From: Leptolinea sp964420995
Lineage (GTDB): Bacteria; Chloroflexota; Anaerolineae; Anaerolineales; Anaerolineaceae
Direction of reading: 5' to 3'
DNA: 64,000 nucleotides
NCBI GenBank assembly: GCA_964420995.1
Contig: CAYQUX010000003.1
Span: 172,335-236,334, forward strand
Shown here: positions 42,120 to 50,586 of the stretch, one piece after another
How the letters are laid out: every line of letters begins with the position of its first letter
Numbering within the stretch: position 1 is the stretch's first letter
Program-made: the position numbers and the translations under genes
Notes under the pieces: model-generated
What the model saw: only the letters and a program-made list of their open reading frames with translations
Told to the model about the DNA's origin: nothing
Database searches by the model: none

Positions 42120-44735
42120 ATGGCCACCCTGACTCAGACTCCCGAAGTTGCCAGCAAGACCTCTGTTTTCACGCCGGCACCGCAGAAGCCGCTTCATCCC
42201 GTAAACCTGACGGACAACGCCCGCCAGGTGCTGGTGCGACGCTACGTGCGCCGCGGGGAAGACGGCAAACCGGCGGAGACTGTGGAAGAGATGTTCTGGC
42301 GGGTGGCCTACAACATCGCTCGCGTGGAAAGCGCCTACGGGCAGGACGTTGGTCCGCTGGCTGAGCAGTATTATGACATCCTCACGTCGCGCAAATTCTT
42401 CCCCAATTCCCCCACCTTCACCGGCGCGGGCACCCCGCTGGGGCAGCTCGCCGCCTGTTTTGTGCTGCCCATCACCGACGATATGGGCCGCGACTCCACC
42501 GGCATCTTCCAGACGCTGCGCGACGCGGCGTTGATCCAGCAGACCGGCGGAGGCAATGGATTCTCCTTCGCCCGCCTGCGCCCGGCCGGATCGCTGGTGA
42601 AAACCTCCGCCGGTCAGGCCACCGGCCCGGTGGGCTTCCTGCGCGTGTATGACCACGCCTTCGGCGAGGTCGCCCAGGGCGGCAGCCGGCGCGGCGCCAA
42701 TATGGCCGTGCTGCGCGTGGATCACCCGGATGTGGAAGACTTTATCACCTGCAAGACGAATGAGCACACCATCACCAATTTCAACATCTCGGTGGGCATC
42801 ACCGACGCTTTCATGCAGGCCGTGGAAGACGATGCCGACTGGGACCTTGTCTTCCCGGACGTAAAGCATCCCTTGTACCACGGCTTCAACGGTACGCTGG
42901 AAGACGCGAAGGAAGCCGGCATCCCCATCAGGGTATACAAAACCGTGCGCGCCCGCGACCTGTTCGAGAAGATCGTCACCCAGGCGCACCACAACGGCGA
43001 GCCGGGCGTGCTCTTCCTGGACGCCGCCAACCGCACCAACCCCGTGCCGCACCTCTACAAACTGGAAGCCACCAACCCCTGCGGCGAGCAGTGGCTGGGA
43101 CCCTACGAGAACTGCTGCCTGGGTTCCATCAACCTTTCCGAACATCTCGGCGCGGACCACAGCGTGGACTGGGAAGCCCTGCGTCAGAGCGTTGTGCTGT
43201 CCACCCGATTCCTTGATGACGTTGTCGACGCCAACCTGTATGTGCCCTCTGTACCGCAACTGCGCGAGGCCGCCCTGCGCGCCCGGCGCATCGGCCTGGG
43301 GGTGATGGGCCTGGCAGACCTGATGTACCACACCGGCATCCGCTACGGCTCGGACGAGGGGCAGGAATTTGCCGCCCAGGTGATCGAGTTCGTGCGCTAC
43401 CATTCCATGCTGACCAGCATCGACCTGGCGAAGGAGCGCGGCGCCTTCCCGGCCATTGACGGCAGCATCTACGACCCGAAACAACTGACCTGGCAGCCGC
43501 CCCAACCGCTGACCCCCTACACGCGCGACTGGAACCGCCCAACCGTGGACTGGAACAATGTCACCGCGGGCATCAAGATGTACGGCATCCGCAACGCCGC
43601 GCAGACCACCATCGCGCCCACCGGCACCATTGCCACCGTGGCGGGCTGCGAGGGCTACGGCTGCGAGCCGGTCTTCGCCCTTGCCTACATCCGCCACGTC
43701 AATGACAACGGCAAAGACCTGCAGCTCACCTACGCCAGCCCGCAGTTCGAGAAAGCCCTGACCGAATACGGCCTTGACGAGGAAGAACGCAAATCCATTA
43801 TGGACGAGGTGATGCTGGACGGCTCGTGCCAGGGGGTGGATTCCGTGCCCGATAGCCTGCGCGGGCCATTCGTGGTCTCGCAGGATATTTCCGCCGAGGA
43901 ACACGTGCGCATGCAGGCTGCCATGCAGGCCTTTGTGGACAACAGCCTATCCAAGACGATCAACTTCAACGCCGGCGCCACGGTGGACGACGTAGCCACC
44001 GCCTACCGCCTGGCCTGGAAGCTGGGCTGCAAGGGGATCACCGTGTACGTCACCGGTTCGCGCGAGATGGTCGTACTGGAAACGCACGCCACCGCCGCAG
44101 AAAAGAACAATGGCGGCAACAACAACGGTCATTCCGACGAATTCGGCATCAGCCTGCGCCCCTCGGATGACGAGGAGACCCGCCAGATGATGATCTGGAG
44201 CGAGGTGCGCAAACCCAGGCCGCGCGCCCTGCCCGGCTATACCTTCTCCACCGAAACACCGCTGGGCAAAGCCTTTATCACCATCAACGAGAACGGCGGC
44301 AGCCAGCCCTTTGAGATCTTCATCAATTCCGCCAAGGCGGGTTCCGAGACGGCCGCCGTGAGCGAGGCGCTCGGCCGGCTGATCTCCTTCATCCTGCGCT
44401 TAAGCTCGCCCATCGAACCGCGCGAACGCCTGCGCGAGGTGGTCAAGCAGTTGGCCGGCATTGGCGGCGGACGCTCGCTGGGCTTCGGCCCCAACCGCAT
44501 CCGCTCGATGCCTGACGGCGTGGCGCACGTGTTGGAAGAATACCTCGTGGAGCGCGAAGAACGCCTGGATAACGGCACCCAGAGCCATGTGGAGGTGCAT
44601 GAGATCACCATCCCCGCGACGGTGGATCAGCCCCTGCTGAAGATCGGCGACCTGTGCCCGGAGTGCGGCGAGGCGGCGGTGATCAATGAGGAGGGCTGCC
44701 GGAAGTGCTATGCCTGCGGGTATAGCGAGTGCTAA
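42120..44735 (+). CDS. nrdJ: class II (adenosylcobalamin-dependent) ribonucleotide reductase
   Basis: 871 residues from the ATG at 42120 with AAGGTGA upstream. Substrate-site motifs FFPNSPTFTGAG and the cysteine of LGQLAACFVLP, then ATNPCGEQ with the radical-site Cys, show the reductase barrel; a TSCPD-type domain and a Cys-rich tail (CPECGEAAVINEEGCRKCYACGY) follow. It makes deoxynucleotides without oxygen dependence using adenosylcobalamin. Codon use is strongly GC-biased here, as in ftsZ, and contrasts with the AT-rich gene that follows. No separate class I or III subunits are nearby. Confidence 0.95.
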   Translation: MATLTQTPEVASKTSVFTPAPQKPLHPVNLTDNARQVLVRRYVRRGEDGKPAETVEEMFWRVAYNIARVESAYGQDVGPLAEQYYDILTSRKFFPNSPTFTGAGTPLGQLAACFVLPITDDMGRDSTGIFQTLRDAALIQQTGGGNGFSFARLRPAGSLVKTSAGQATGPVGFLRVYDHAFGEVAQGGSRRGANMAVLRVDHPDVEDFITCKTNEHTITNFNISVGITDAFMQAVEDDADWDLVFPDVKHPLYHGFNGTLEDAKEAGIPIRVYKTVRARDLFEKIVTQAHHNGEPGVLFLDAANRTNPVPHLYKLEATNPCGEQWLGPYENCCLGSINLSEHLGADHSVDWEALRQSVVLSTRFLDDVVDANLYVPSVPQLREAALRARRIGLGVMGLADLMYHTGIRYGSDEGQEFAAQVIEFVRYHSMLTSIDLAKERGAFPAIDGSIYDPKQLTWQPPQPLTPYTRDWNRPTVDWNNVTAGIKMYGIRNAAQTTIAPTGTIATVAGCEGYGCEPVFALAYIRHVNDNGKDLQLTYASPQFEKALTEYGLDEEERKSIMDEVMLDGSCQGVDSVPDSLRGPFVVSQDISAEEHVRMQAAMQAFVDNSLSKTINFNAGATVDDVATAYRLAWKLGCKGITVYVTGSREMVVLETHATAAEKNNGGNNNGHSDEFGISLRPSDDEETRQMMIWSEVRKPRPRALPGYTFSTETPLGKAFITINENGGSQPFEIFINSAKAGSETAAVSEALGRLISFILRLSSPIEPRERLREVVKQLAGIGGGRSLGFGPNRIRSMPDGVAHVLEEYLVEREERLDNGTQSHVEVHEITIPATVDQPLLKIGDLCPECGEAAVINEEGCRKCYACGYSEC

Positions 44736-44793
44736 TTAATTCATGGGTGAGGGTAAACTTTGACCACATCTACTAACCAATAGGGAGGATGTC

Positions 44794-46746
44794 ATGCAAT
44801 TAAAAAGTGTGAAAATTAGAGACTTTCGATGTATAGAAGACACTGAAGAGTTTTCATTAAACCAAGTTACTTGCCTTGTTGGAAAAAACGAATCGGGAAA
44901 GACGGCTGTACTCAAAGCTCTACATAAATTGAAATCTGATGAAGATTCGATCGAATCATTTATTCCTGCACATGATTTTCCTAAAAGACGGTGGAGACCA
45001 AATGTCGAAATACCATCATCTCATATAGTAATCGAGACTCTATGGGAATTTGATGATAGTGAATTTAGCGAATTTCAATCACTTTTTGGTATAGAAACAA
45101 TAATTCAAAGAACATTTAGAGTTTCCAAGGGTTATGAAAACAAAAGATATTATGATATTAAGATTGATGAACAGGCTTTAGTAAAAAAACTGATATCAGA
45201 TAATAAGTTATCTGCTACAGAAAAAAAGCATATAACTGACACAACTACTATCATAGACTTAAAGAAAGAATTAGAAAGCATCGCTCAAAGAACCCCAAAT
45301 CAAGAGGGGTTATTTCAAATTATTTGTAAAAATTTTCCTAATGGGCCAACTCAGGCAGTAATAAATAGAATTGATGATCTTCTTCCTACATTCCTATATT
45401 TTGATCAATATCTGCGTTTACCTGGGATCGTTGCTGTAAATGAGTTATTGAAAAGAAAAAACCAAAACCAATTGAGTGATAGTGATAGGGTATTTTTAGC
45501 CCTTTTGAGTCTTGCAGGCACTTCGATCGAAGCAATACATGGAGCGAAGACTTTTGAGGAATTCAATTCTTCATTACGTGCGGTTTCAAATCAGATATCA
45601 GATCAGATTTTTAGTTACTGGTCTCAAAATCGCCACCTTGATGTACAAATGCGATTAGATGAAGCAAGACCCGAAGATCAACCACCTTTTAATTCTGGTT
45701 TCATTTTCCGAACAAGAATATTTAATCAACGTCATAGAGCAGATACATCATTTGATGAACGAAGCAGTGGCTTTGTATGGTTCTTTTCGTTTCTCGTTTG
45801 GTTCAATCAATTGCGGGAAACATATGGAAAGAAACTAATAATATTACTTGATGAACCAGGATTATCACTACATGCAAGGGCACAACATGATTTACTTCGA
45901 TATATGAATGAGCAATTAAAGCCCAATTACCAATTAATATATACTACCCATTCACCATTTATGATTGATCCAGACAATCTTTTATCAGCTCGAACAGTAG
46001 AGGATGTTGTTAAGGTTGATAAAAAGAATGGTGAAGAGTTATTATTAGGGACAAAAATTAATGAGCATGTATTGAGTTCAGATCCAGATACAATTTCACC
46101 ACTTCAAAAAGCTTTGGATTTCGAAATTACTCAAACATTATTCGTTGGTAGGCATACACTTTTGGTTGAAGGTCCATCCGACCTACTATACCTTCAATGG
46201 TTTTCTCAAAAACTAAAAGAGTTTGGTAAATCCGGATTAGATTACAGGTGGTGTATTAGTAAAGTTGGAGGAATTGACCGTATACCTGGTTTTGTTTCTC
46301 TATTCCGTGGAAATAATTTACATATTGCCGCACTAATGGATGTACAAAAGGGACACAAGCAGAAAATTGAGAATGCTAGAAATGCATTGGAAGAAAATCA
46401 TCTTTTATTAACTAGTGATTTTGCCGAACAAGAAGAAGCAGACTTAGAAGATGTATTTGGTAGGGAGTTTTATGTTGATCTTGTTAATAAAGCTTATGAT
46501 TTGCCATCAAATTACCTAATTCCAAATAATAAGCATAGTGATAGTTCTATAAGAGTAACCTTAGAAGTACAAGATCATTTTAGAACTTTACCCCAATCTA
46601 TTTTTGAATATACTCACTTGATTCCTGCAGAGAAATTGTTCCAAGGGGAATTAGATGGGACAAAACTCTCGGGATTTGAATTTGCATTGGCTCGTATGGA
46701 AAAAGTCATAGATAAATGTAATTCATTGATTAAAACAAAAAATTAA
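44794..46746 (+). CDS. OLD-like AAA ATPase with TOPRIM nuclease domain
   Basis: 650 residues, markedly more AT-rich than the flanking genes. The N-terminus is an ABC/SMC-type ATPase half: Walker A GKNESGKT (30-37), a signature-like RSSGF, Walker B IILLDEPG near residue 350, and an H-loop TTHSPFMI. From about residue 455 a TOPRIM domain begins with LLVEGPSDLLYL (catalytic Glu) and continues to IAALMD. This layout is that of overcoming-lysogenization-defect (OLD) nucleases, often found alone or in anti-phage systems. No adjacent UvrD-like helicase gene (as in Gabija) is present. It has GGGAGG upstream and its own terminator. Anti-phage function is inferred. Confidence 0.85.
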   Translation: MQLKSVKIRDFRCIEDTEEFSLNQVTCLVGKNESGKTAVLKALHKLKSDEDSIESFIPAHDFPKRRWRPNVEIPSSHIVIETLWEFDDSEFSEFQSLFGIETIIQRTFRVSKGYENKRYYDIKIDEQALVKKLISDNKLSATEKKHITDTTTIIDLKKELESIAQRTPNQEGLFQIICKNFPNGPTQAVINRIDDLLPTFLYFDQYLRLPGIVAVNELLKRKNQNQLSDSDRVFLALLSLAGTSIEAIHGAKTFEEFNSSLRAVSNQISDQIFSYWSQNRHLDVQMRLDEARPEDQPPFNSGFIFRTRIFNQRHRADTSFDERSSGFVWFFSFLVWFNQLRETYGKKLIILLDEPGLSLHARAQHDLLRYMNEQLKPNYQLIYTTHSPFMIDPDNLLSARTVEDVVKVDKKNGEELLLGTKINEHVLSSDPDTISPLQKALDFEITQTLFVGRHTLLVEGPSDLLYLQWFSQKLKEFGKSGLDYRWCISKVGGIDRIPGFVSLFRGNNLHIAALMDVQKGHKQKIENARNALEENHLLLTSDFAEQEEADLEDVFGREFYVDLVNKAYDLPSNYLIPNNKHSDSSIRVTLEVQDHFRTLPQSIFEYTHLIPAEKLFQGELDGTKLSGFEFALARMEKVIDKCNSLIKTKN

Positions 46747-46772
46747 CTAACAACTAATAAGAATTAAGACTA

Positions 46773-46812
46773 AATAAATACTGGGTAGAATGCAAAACAC
46801 CCAGTATTTATT
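46773..46812 (+). terminator. terminator after the OLD-like gene
   Basis: A 14-base-pair perfect stem (AATAAATACTGGGT / ACCCAGTATTTATT), 12-base loop, with a T-rich end (TTATTTAATA). It could also stop minus-strand transcription from the pseudogene. Confidence 0.75.
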
Positions 46813-46940
46813 ATTTAATATCTTTTTGAGAGTATTTTTCAAATATTATTCTTGAATAAACCCCATTGGTTTTTTATCAAATACTTCCAGCGAATTCCAT
46901 CACTTCCCTCCTAAAAAATAAAGTATATCCAGCCATATTA

Positions 46941-47729
46941 TTAATCTGTTAAAGCTTTTTCCGTAATTCTAAAATTATCTATCATTATTTCATTTGACCC
47001 TATTCGCACCATTATTGGGGCACCTGTTTCAGAGCCATATTGGAAGGTGTTTATAACTTCCCCATTTCTAAATATTTGGTATTTATCACCATTCCGGATG
47101 ATTTTCCACCGTTCGGATTCTTTTGATAGTAAACTGGTTTTTTGATTATCAATTATTTGCCACTCGTTATCTAAAAATTCATACCATGTTAAACGTGTGG
47201 GATTAAATAGCCATGGAGATACAACTACTTTTAAGGATGAGTTTACGAAAAAAGTAATAGAGGAGCCATCTCATTTAGGATCATAAAAAACATCAAACTC
47301 AAGAGCATTATTGTTTAATTCGGTATCACCGATTTATAAACATACTTCTTTTCGGAACTTGGCAGTCAACATACCATTGGTTAGAAGGGGTTTATCGATA
47401 CTCTTTAATTTCCATTCCACTCTAAGACCATTATCAAAATTATCTTCAAAGGGAAGATGTAAATCCAAATTTTGACCTAGCATTACAAGACTTTGTAATT
47501 GCTTTTTATATTGATAAAAATCATTTTCATATTCCACATTGCCAGTTTTTCCAATTATTAAGGGCGATAGGGAAATAATTTCGGCCTTTTTATTCTTGGG
47601 TGTAATCTTTGATGTTCTAACCCATTTCTCCATGTACTGGTTAGAGATGGAAATATAACCGCATAGACCAAAATACAAAAAAACAAAAATACATCCAAGA
47701 AATACTAAGCTGCGTTTTTCTTTTCTCAT
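46941..47729 (-). pseudogene. LamG/DUF1080-like membrane-anchored protein, interrupted by two in-frame stops
   Basis: From the ATG at 47729 (GGAGG 7 bases upstream) one frame can be followed for 263 codons to a TAA at 46941, broken only by TAA at 47336-47334 and TGA at 47273-47271. Both sides of each stop continue the same protein pattern: an N-terminal membrane helix, then a beta-rich domain with EDNFDNGLRVEWKLKS, ALEFDVFY, RWKIIRNGDKYQIFRNGE and DNFRI, typical of LamG/3-keto-disaccharide hydrolase-like jelly rolls. The intact 5' part alone would give about 131 residues. Two independent nonsense changes suggest decay; recoding is unlikely. It follows the SUMF1-type gene on the same strand. 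Confidence 0.8.
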
Positions 47730-47771
47730 ATTTTTGCCTCCTAATATACAATTCATAGAAAATAACAGCTA

Positions 47772-48695
47772 TTATTTTTGTGCTGTAGCACACCGAAATC
47801 CTATTTTATAAATATTGCTCCTTAATGGAATATTTCCCGATCGATCATATGTTGTCGCATAAGTATGATAATCATCCCAAGATCCTCCACGTATTACATG
47901 GTCATTTCTTGATGACTTTGGAGAGGTTGGTCCAAGTGGATTTTCATAAGGGGAGTTTCTGTAATAATCACTATCATACCAATCTGCTACCCACTCACTA
48001 GCATTTCCCGCCATATCAAACAATCCATAAGGGCTTACACCATTTGGATAACTACCAACTTCTATACCTCTTCCAGCACAATTATGAGTATTAGCCAAAT
48101 CGCAACTTATAGGTTCATTTCCCCATGGGTATTTCCGGCTATCAGTTCCCCTAGCTGCTTTCTCCCATTCAGCTTCGGTTGGTAACCGTTTCTTCATCCA
48201 AATACAGTAATCATTTGCCTGATCCCAAGTTACACCTAGAACCGGGACATTTTTTTCACTTTCAATTTCAGTCAAATCAAAACCACCACCGGAATCCGGT
48301 CTAGTGCATTTGTTTTCTGAAATGCATTTAGCATAATCACCATTTGTCACTTCATATAGATCTATATAGAAAGCATCTAAATAAACTTTATGTGCTGGTT
48401 TTTCTTCAGAATTTCCTTCATTTGACCCCATTTCAAAATCACCTGCAGGAATAAGAACCATATTTCCCAAATGATAATTATTATCAAAGCCTAATGCACT
48501 TTTAGATTTATCGAAGTGTGATAAATCTGTTCCATTTTTATTTTTATACATCTCGTTTTGTTGAATTGTTTGATTATCTACATATACTTGCATCGTATTA
48601 TTATTCTTTTTTAAAAATTGGACTCCAGGGGCTAAACTAAAAAAATTTGGTAGTACCATGCAGAGTAACAGGTTAATTTTGAACAATGTGTTCAT
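47772..48695 (-). CDS. exported SUMF1/formylglycine-generating-enzyme-like protein
   Basis: 307 residues, AT-rich. A signal peptide (about 1-22) and a 55-residue spacer precede an SUMF1 domain: LIPAGDFEMGSNEG, LDAFYIDLYEVTN, RLPTEAEWEKAARG, YPWG, SPYGLFDMAGNASEWVADWY, VIRGGSW and a final IGFRC. The double-Cys site of true formylglycine-generating enzymes is reduced to a single terminal Cys, so sulfatase activation is doubtful. This branch often acts as a surface or effector module. GGAGG precedes the ATG. It is probably co-transcribed with the downstream LamG-like pseudogene. Confidence 0.88.
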   Translation of the reverse strand: MNTLFKINLLLCMVLPNFFSLAPGVQFLKKNNNTMQVYVDNQTIQQNEMYKNKNGTDLSHFDKSKSALGFDNNYHLGNMVLIPAGDFEMGSNEGNSEEKPAHKVYLDAFYIDLYEVTNGDYAKCISENKCTRPDSGGGFDLTEIESEKNVPVLGVTWDQANDYCIWMKKRLPTEAEWEKAARGTDSRKYPWGNEPISCDLANTHNCAGRGIEVGSYPNGVSPYGLFDMAGNASEWVADWYDSDYYRNSPYENPLGPTSPKSSRNDHVIRGGSWDDYHTYATTYDRSGNIPLRSNIYKIGFRCATAQK

Positions 48696-48876
48696 AATCC
48701 TCCAAAAGATCTAGGGTTATTAAGAATGTTGGTAAATTACATTCAGTTTGTGATCGATAAAAAAAATAATTTTTTCTGTTCCCCATAAAAAGTGGAAATT
48801 TTCTCCTCCCCGATTCCCTAAATTTTTTCACTAATACTAATTATACTCTTTCCCCAGAGTACGCAAATCTGAAGAT

Positions 48877-49065
48877 GTGTTCACACTTGGTTTCGCATAT
48901 CATCTATATCTTTTGGACCAGTGGGTTGGATCGCCTTTGATCCCACCGCAAACCAGGGAAACCGTATTAGCTGGTGTGCCGATTTTACCGATGCATGCTC
49001 CCTTGTTCGAAAGTGAAAAGGTAAAATGGAACTGCAAAAACAACAAAGAACAGGGAAATGATTAA
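48877..49065 (+). pseudogene. 3' remnant of an unidentified gene at the island border
   Basis: A 62-codon frame starting at a GTG without Shine-Dalgarno; the frame is open 12 further codons upstream to a stop at 48838. Its stop overlaps the next ATG (TAATG), as in an operon. The base composition is that of the host chromosome, while the DNA just to its left is AT-rich. The product (starts FTLGFAYHLYLLDQW) matches no family I recognise. Most likely it is the end of a longer gene cut off by the insertion of the island (inference). A genuine small gene is possible. Confidence 0.45.
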
Positions 49066-49511
49066 TGGAAATTGTGAAAATTCCGGATGGCGATAAAACA
49101 ACCTACATGGACCTGCTGCTCATGGCGGATGAACAGGTCAGCATGATCGAGAAATACCTGTACCGGGGTGACATGTTCGCCCTGTGTGATGACGGCGTCA
49201 AAGCGGTCTGCGTTGTTACCCGGGAGCAAGCCGGCGTATATGAGATCAAGAATATTGCCACCGTTCCTGAATATCAACGCAAAGGGTATGGTCAACAGTT
49301 GATCGCGTTTGTTGCCGATCACTACAAAGCATCCGGCACCGAGTTGATCGTTGGCACCGGCGATATCCCCTGGATACTTCAATTCTACGAGAAATGCGGG
49401 TTTGAATTATCACACACCGTGAAGAATTTCTTTGTCGACAATTACGATCACCCCATGTATGAAAATGGACAACAGTTGGTGGATATGGTTTATTTGAAAA
49501 GAAATCTATAA
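49065..49511 (+). CDS. GNAT-family N-acetyltransferase
   Basis: 148 residues. The acetyl-CoA site reads IATVPEYQRKGYGQQLIAFV (GNAT motif A, R/Q-x2-G-x-G/A pattern), followed by a YEKCGF segment typical of the fold's end. Substrate unknown. Its ATG overlaps the stop of the upstream remnant, so it was probably the second gene of an older operon. The REP-type repeats begin 24 bases after its stop. Confidence 0.88.
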   Translation: MEIVKIPDGDKTTYMDLLLMADEQVSMIEKYLYRGDMFALCDDGVKAVCVVTREQAGVYEIKNIATVPEYQRKGYGQQLIAFVADHYKASGTELIVGTGDIPWILQFYEKCGFELSHTVKNFFVDNYDHPMYENGQQLVDMVYLKRNL

Positions 49512-49534
49512 AACGGTTCAAACCCATCAAACCC

Positions 49535-49568
49535 AAACCCTAAGGGTCTTTGAGACCCTTAGGGTTTT
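49535..49568. repeat. REP-like nested palindrome, copy 1 (long form)
   Basis: Two 15-base arms (AAACCCTAAGGGTCT / AGACCCTTAGGGTTT) around TTG, with an extra T. Each arm contains the near-palindrome CCCTAAGGG, so two small hairpins or one large one can form. Identical to the copy at 50154. Placed after the GNAT gene, it can also act as a terminator. Confidence 0.9.
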
Positions 49569-49696
49569 CCGTCCGGGTTAAGAATCGTCGATTGCCATCG
49601 AGTAAAAAGAAAAACAACCGGGTGATCAATCATCATTACCACTGAACAAAAACAAATTTCTCTTTCACCCAATCGGTGAGCAGCCCACATTTCCAA
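49558..49696. repeat. direct repeat unit A: partial copy of the transposase 3' end
   Basis: This stretch matches 49719-49860 imperfectly: shared segments include GGGTTTTCCGTCCG, GATTGCCATCGAGTAAAAAGAA, GTCAATCATC-like and TTTCACCCAATC. The second copy contains the last 24 or so codons of the Y1 transposase gene, so this copy is a decayed duplicate of that gene end. Confidence 0.75.
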
Positions 49697-49712
49697 TGAC
49701 CGTCATCAAACA

Positions 49713-49729
49713 AAAACCCTAAGGGTTTT
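49713..49729. repeat. REP-like palindrome, copy 2 (short form)
   Basis: AAAACCCTAAGGGTTTT, a single near-palindromic unit equivalent to one half of the long form, 60 bases downstream of the transposase stop. Confidence 0.85.
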
Positions 49730-49788
49730 CCGTCCGAGGTTAACAATTCCCGATTGCCATCGAGTAAAAAGAATAACATCCCGGGTCG

Positions 49789-50427
49789 TCAATCATCTTT
49801 TCCACTGAAAAATAAATCTTTATCTTCTTTCACCCAATCAGAATGCAGTCTCACATATCCGTCCCGCCCGCCAAACCAGTCCAAAACATCGTCCTGTTGT
49901 AAATAGGTTGGTTTATCATTCAACAGTGGATTATACGAAGAATACGGCCAATCCCGAAAATCGGGCACAAATCCATGTCTCTGCGGATTCTGATGGATAT
50001 AACGCACCACCGCCGCGAATTGCCGGTCATCGGTTACCAACACCCGTCCAAACGGGTGTTGGAACAGGCTGCCCGTCCTCCCGTACGCCTTGTTGATCCC
50101 TTTGGCGTAGGCGTTAAAGAAGTGCGAGAAATTCGTAGATGGTTCTGGCGATGAAACCCTAAGGGTCTTTGAGACCCTTAGGGTTTTGTTTTTATCGATT
50201 ATCTCATCCTCAGATTTTGTTCGGATAAGTATATGAAAATGATTCTTCAGCAGGCAATAAGCAAATGTATCCGCCACAGGCTGGATGTGCTTCACATACA
50301 GGTTCCAAAAGTACGTGTAATTGCGTTCTTCCAGAAAGATATTTTCCCGATTAACGCCGCGATTAAAGATGTGATAATACGTATCGAAGGCTAGCGCGTC
50401 AGGACTGGTCATCGTTGGTTTCCCCAT
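49789..50427 (-). CDS. REP-associated Y1 (HUH) transposase, RAYT-type
   Basis: 212 residues. The HUH motif is His63-Phe64-His65 in KNHFHILIR; candidate catalytic Tyr residues are Tyr107 and Tyr115 in the FFNAYAKGINKAYGRTGSLFQ region (compare Y1_Tnp proteins), and YIHQNPQRHGF follows. The family makes and joins single-strand nicks at palindromic ends. Codons for residues 79-91 (TLRVSKTLRVS) are a full copy of the palindrome that flanks the gene, so a repeat lies in frame in a variable loop. Repeats lie on both sides, as in REPtrons. The start at 50427 is uncertain; Met6 (50412) is an alternative. Confidence 0.88.
   Translation of the reverse strand: MGKPTMTSPDALAFDTYYHIFNRGVNRENIFLEERNYTYFWNLYVKHIQPVADTFAYCLLKNHFHILIRTKSEDEIIDKNKTLRVSKTLRVSSPEPSTNFSHFFNAYAKGINKAYGRTGSLFQHPFGRVLVTDDRQFAAVVRYIHQNPQRHGFVPDFRDWPYSSYNPLLNDKPTYLQQDDVLDWFGGRDGYVRLHSDWVKEDKDLFFSGKDD
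50154..50187. repeat. REP-like nested palindrome, copy 3, inside the transposase gene
   Basis: Identical over 34 bases to copy 1. It is 34 bases long yet keeps the frame open and contributes the TLRVSKTLRV residues of the transposase. Confidence 0.92.
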
Positions 50428-50450
50428 CGTTAATTCTACTTCATATACCT

Positions 50451-50486
50451 AAACCCTTAGGGTCTTAAAGACCCTAAGGGTTTTTT
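50451..50486. repeat. REP-like nested palindrome, copy 4 (inverted arm type)
   Basis: Arms AAACCCTTAGGGTCTT / AAGACCCTAAGGGTTT around a single A, ending in T6. The arm order is the reverse of copies 1 and 3. It lies 24 bases upstream of the transposase start. Confidence 0.9.
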
Positions 50487-50548
50487 ACTTACCTGATTGT
50501 GCAGACTCGCTCTTCTTCCGATTTCTGACAATGATTTTGGTCAAATCC

Positions 50549-50582
50549 AAACCCTAAGGGTTTTTGAAACCAATAGGGTTTT
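50549..50582. repeat. REP-like palindrome, copy 5 (degenerate)
   Basis: AAACCCTAAGGGTTT followed by GAAACC and AATAGGGTTTT: one arm is intact, the other carries changes. It lies 5 bases past the stop of the lipoprotein gene on the minus strand and may serve as its terminator. Confidence 0.75.
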
Positions 50583-50586
50583 AATC

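Noticed and set aside
42060..43904. 614-codon open frame antisense to nrdJ
   Set aside because: It mirrors a GC-rich, conserved reductase gene whose third-position bias keeps the opposite strand open; its product is low-complexity His/Gly/Val-rich with no family pattern and no Shine-Dalgarno.
44794..46746. Gabija (GajA) assignment for the OLD-like gene
   Set aside because: No GajB/UvrD-like helicase gene is adjacent; only the broader OLD-like family can be supported.
46941..47729. Programmed stop-codon read-through or selenoprotein
   Set aside because: Two different stops (TAA and TGA) interrupt the frame, no SECIS-like hairpin follows the TGA, and the gene lies in an island; decay is simpler.
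49512..49534. tRNA-like GGTTCAAACCC segment
   Set aside because: It resembles a T-loop arm but no cloverleaf can be built around it.
49535..50582. CRISPR array
   Set aside because: Repeats are palindromic, irregularly spaced, in both orientations, and one is inside a gene. No cas genes and no regular spacers.
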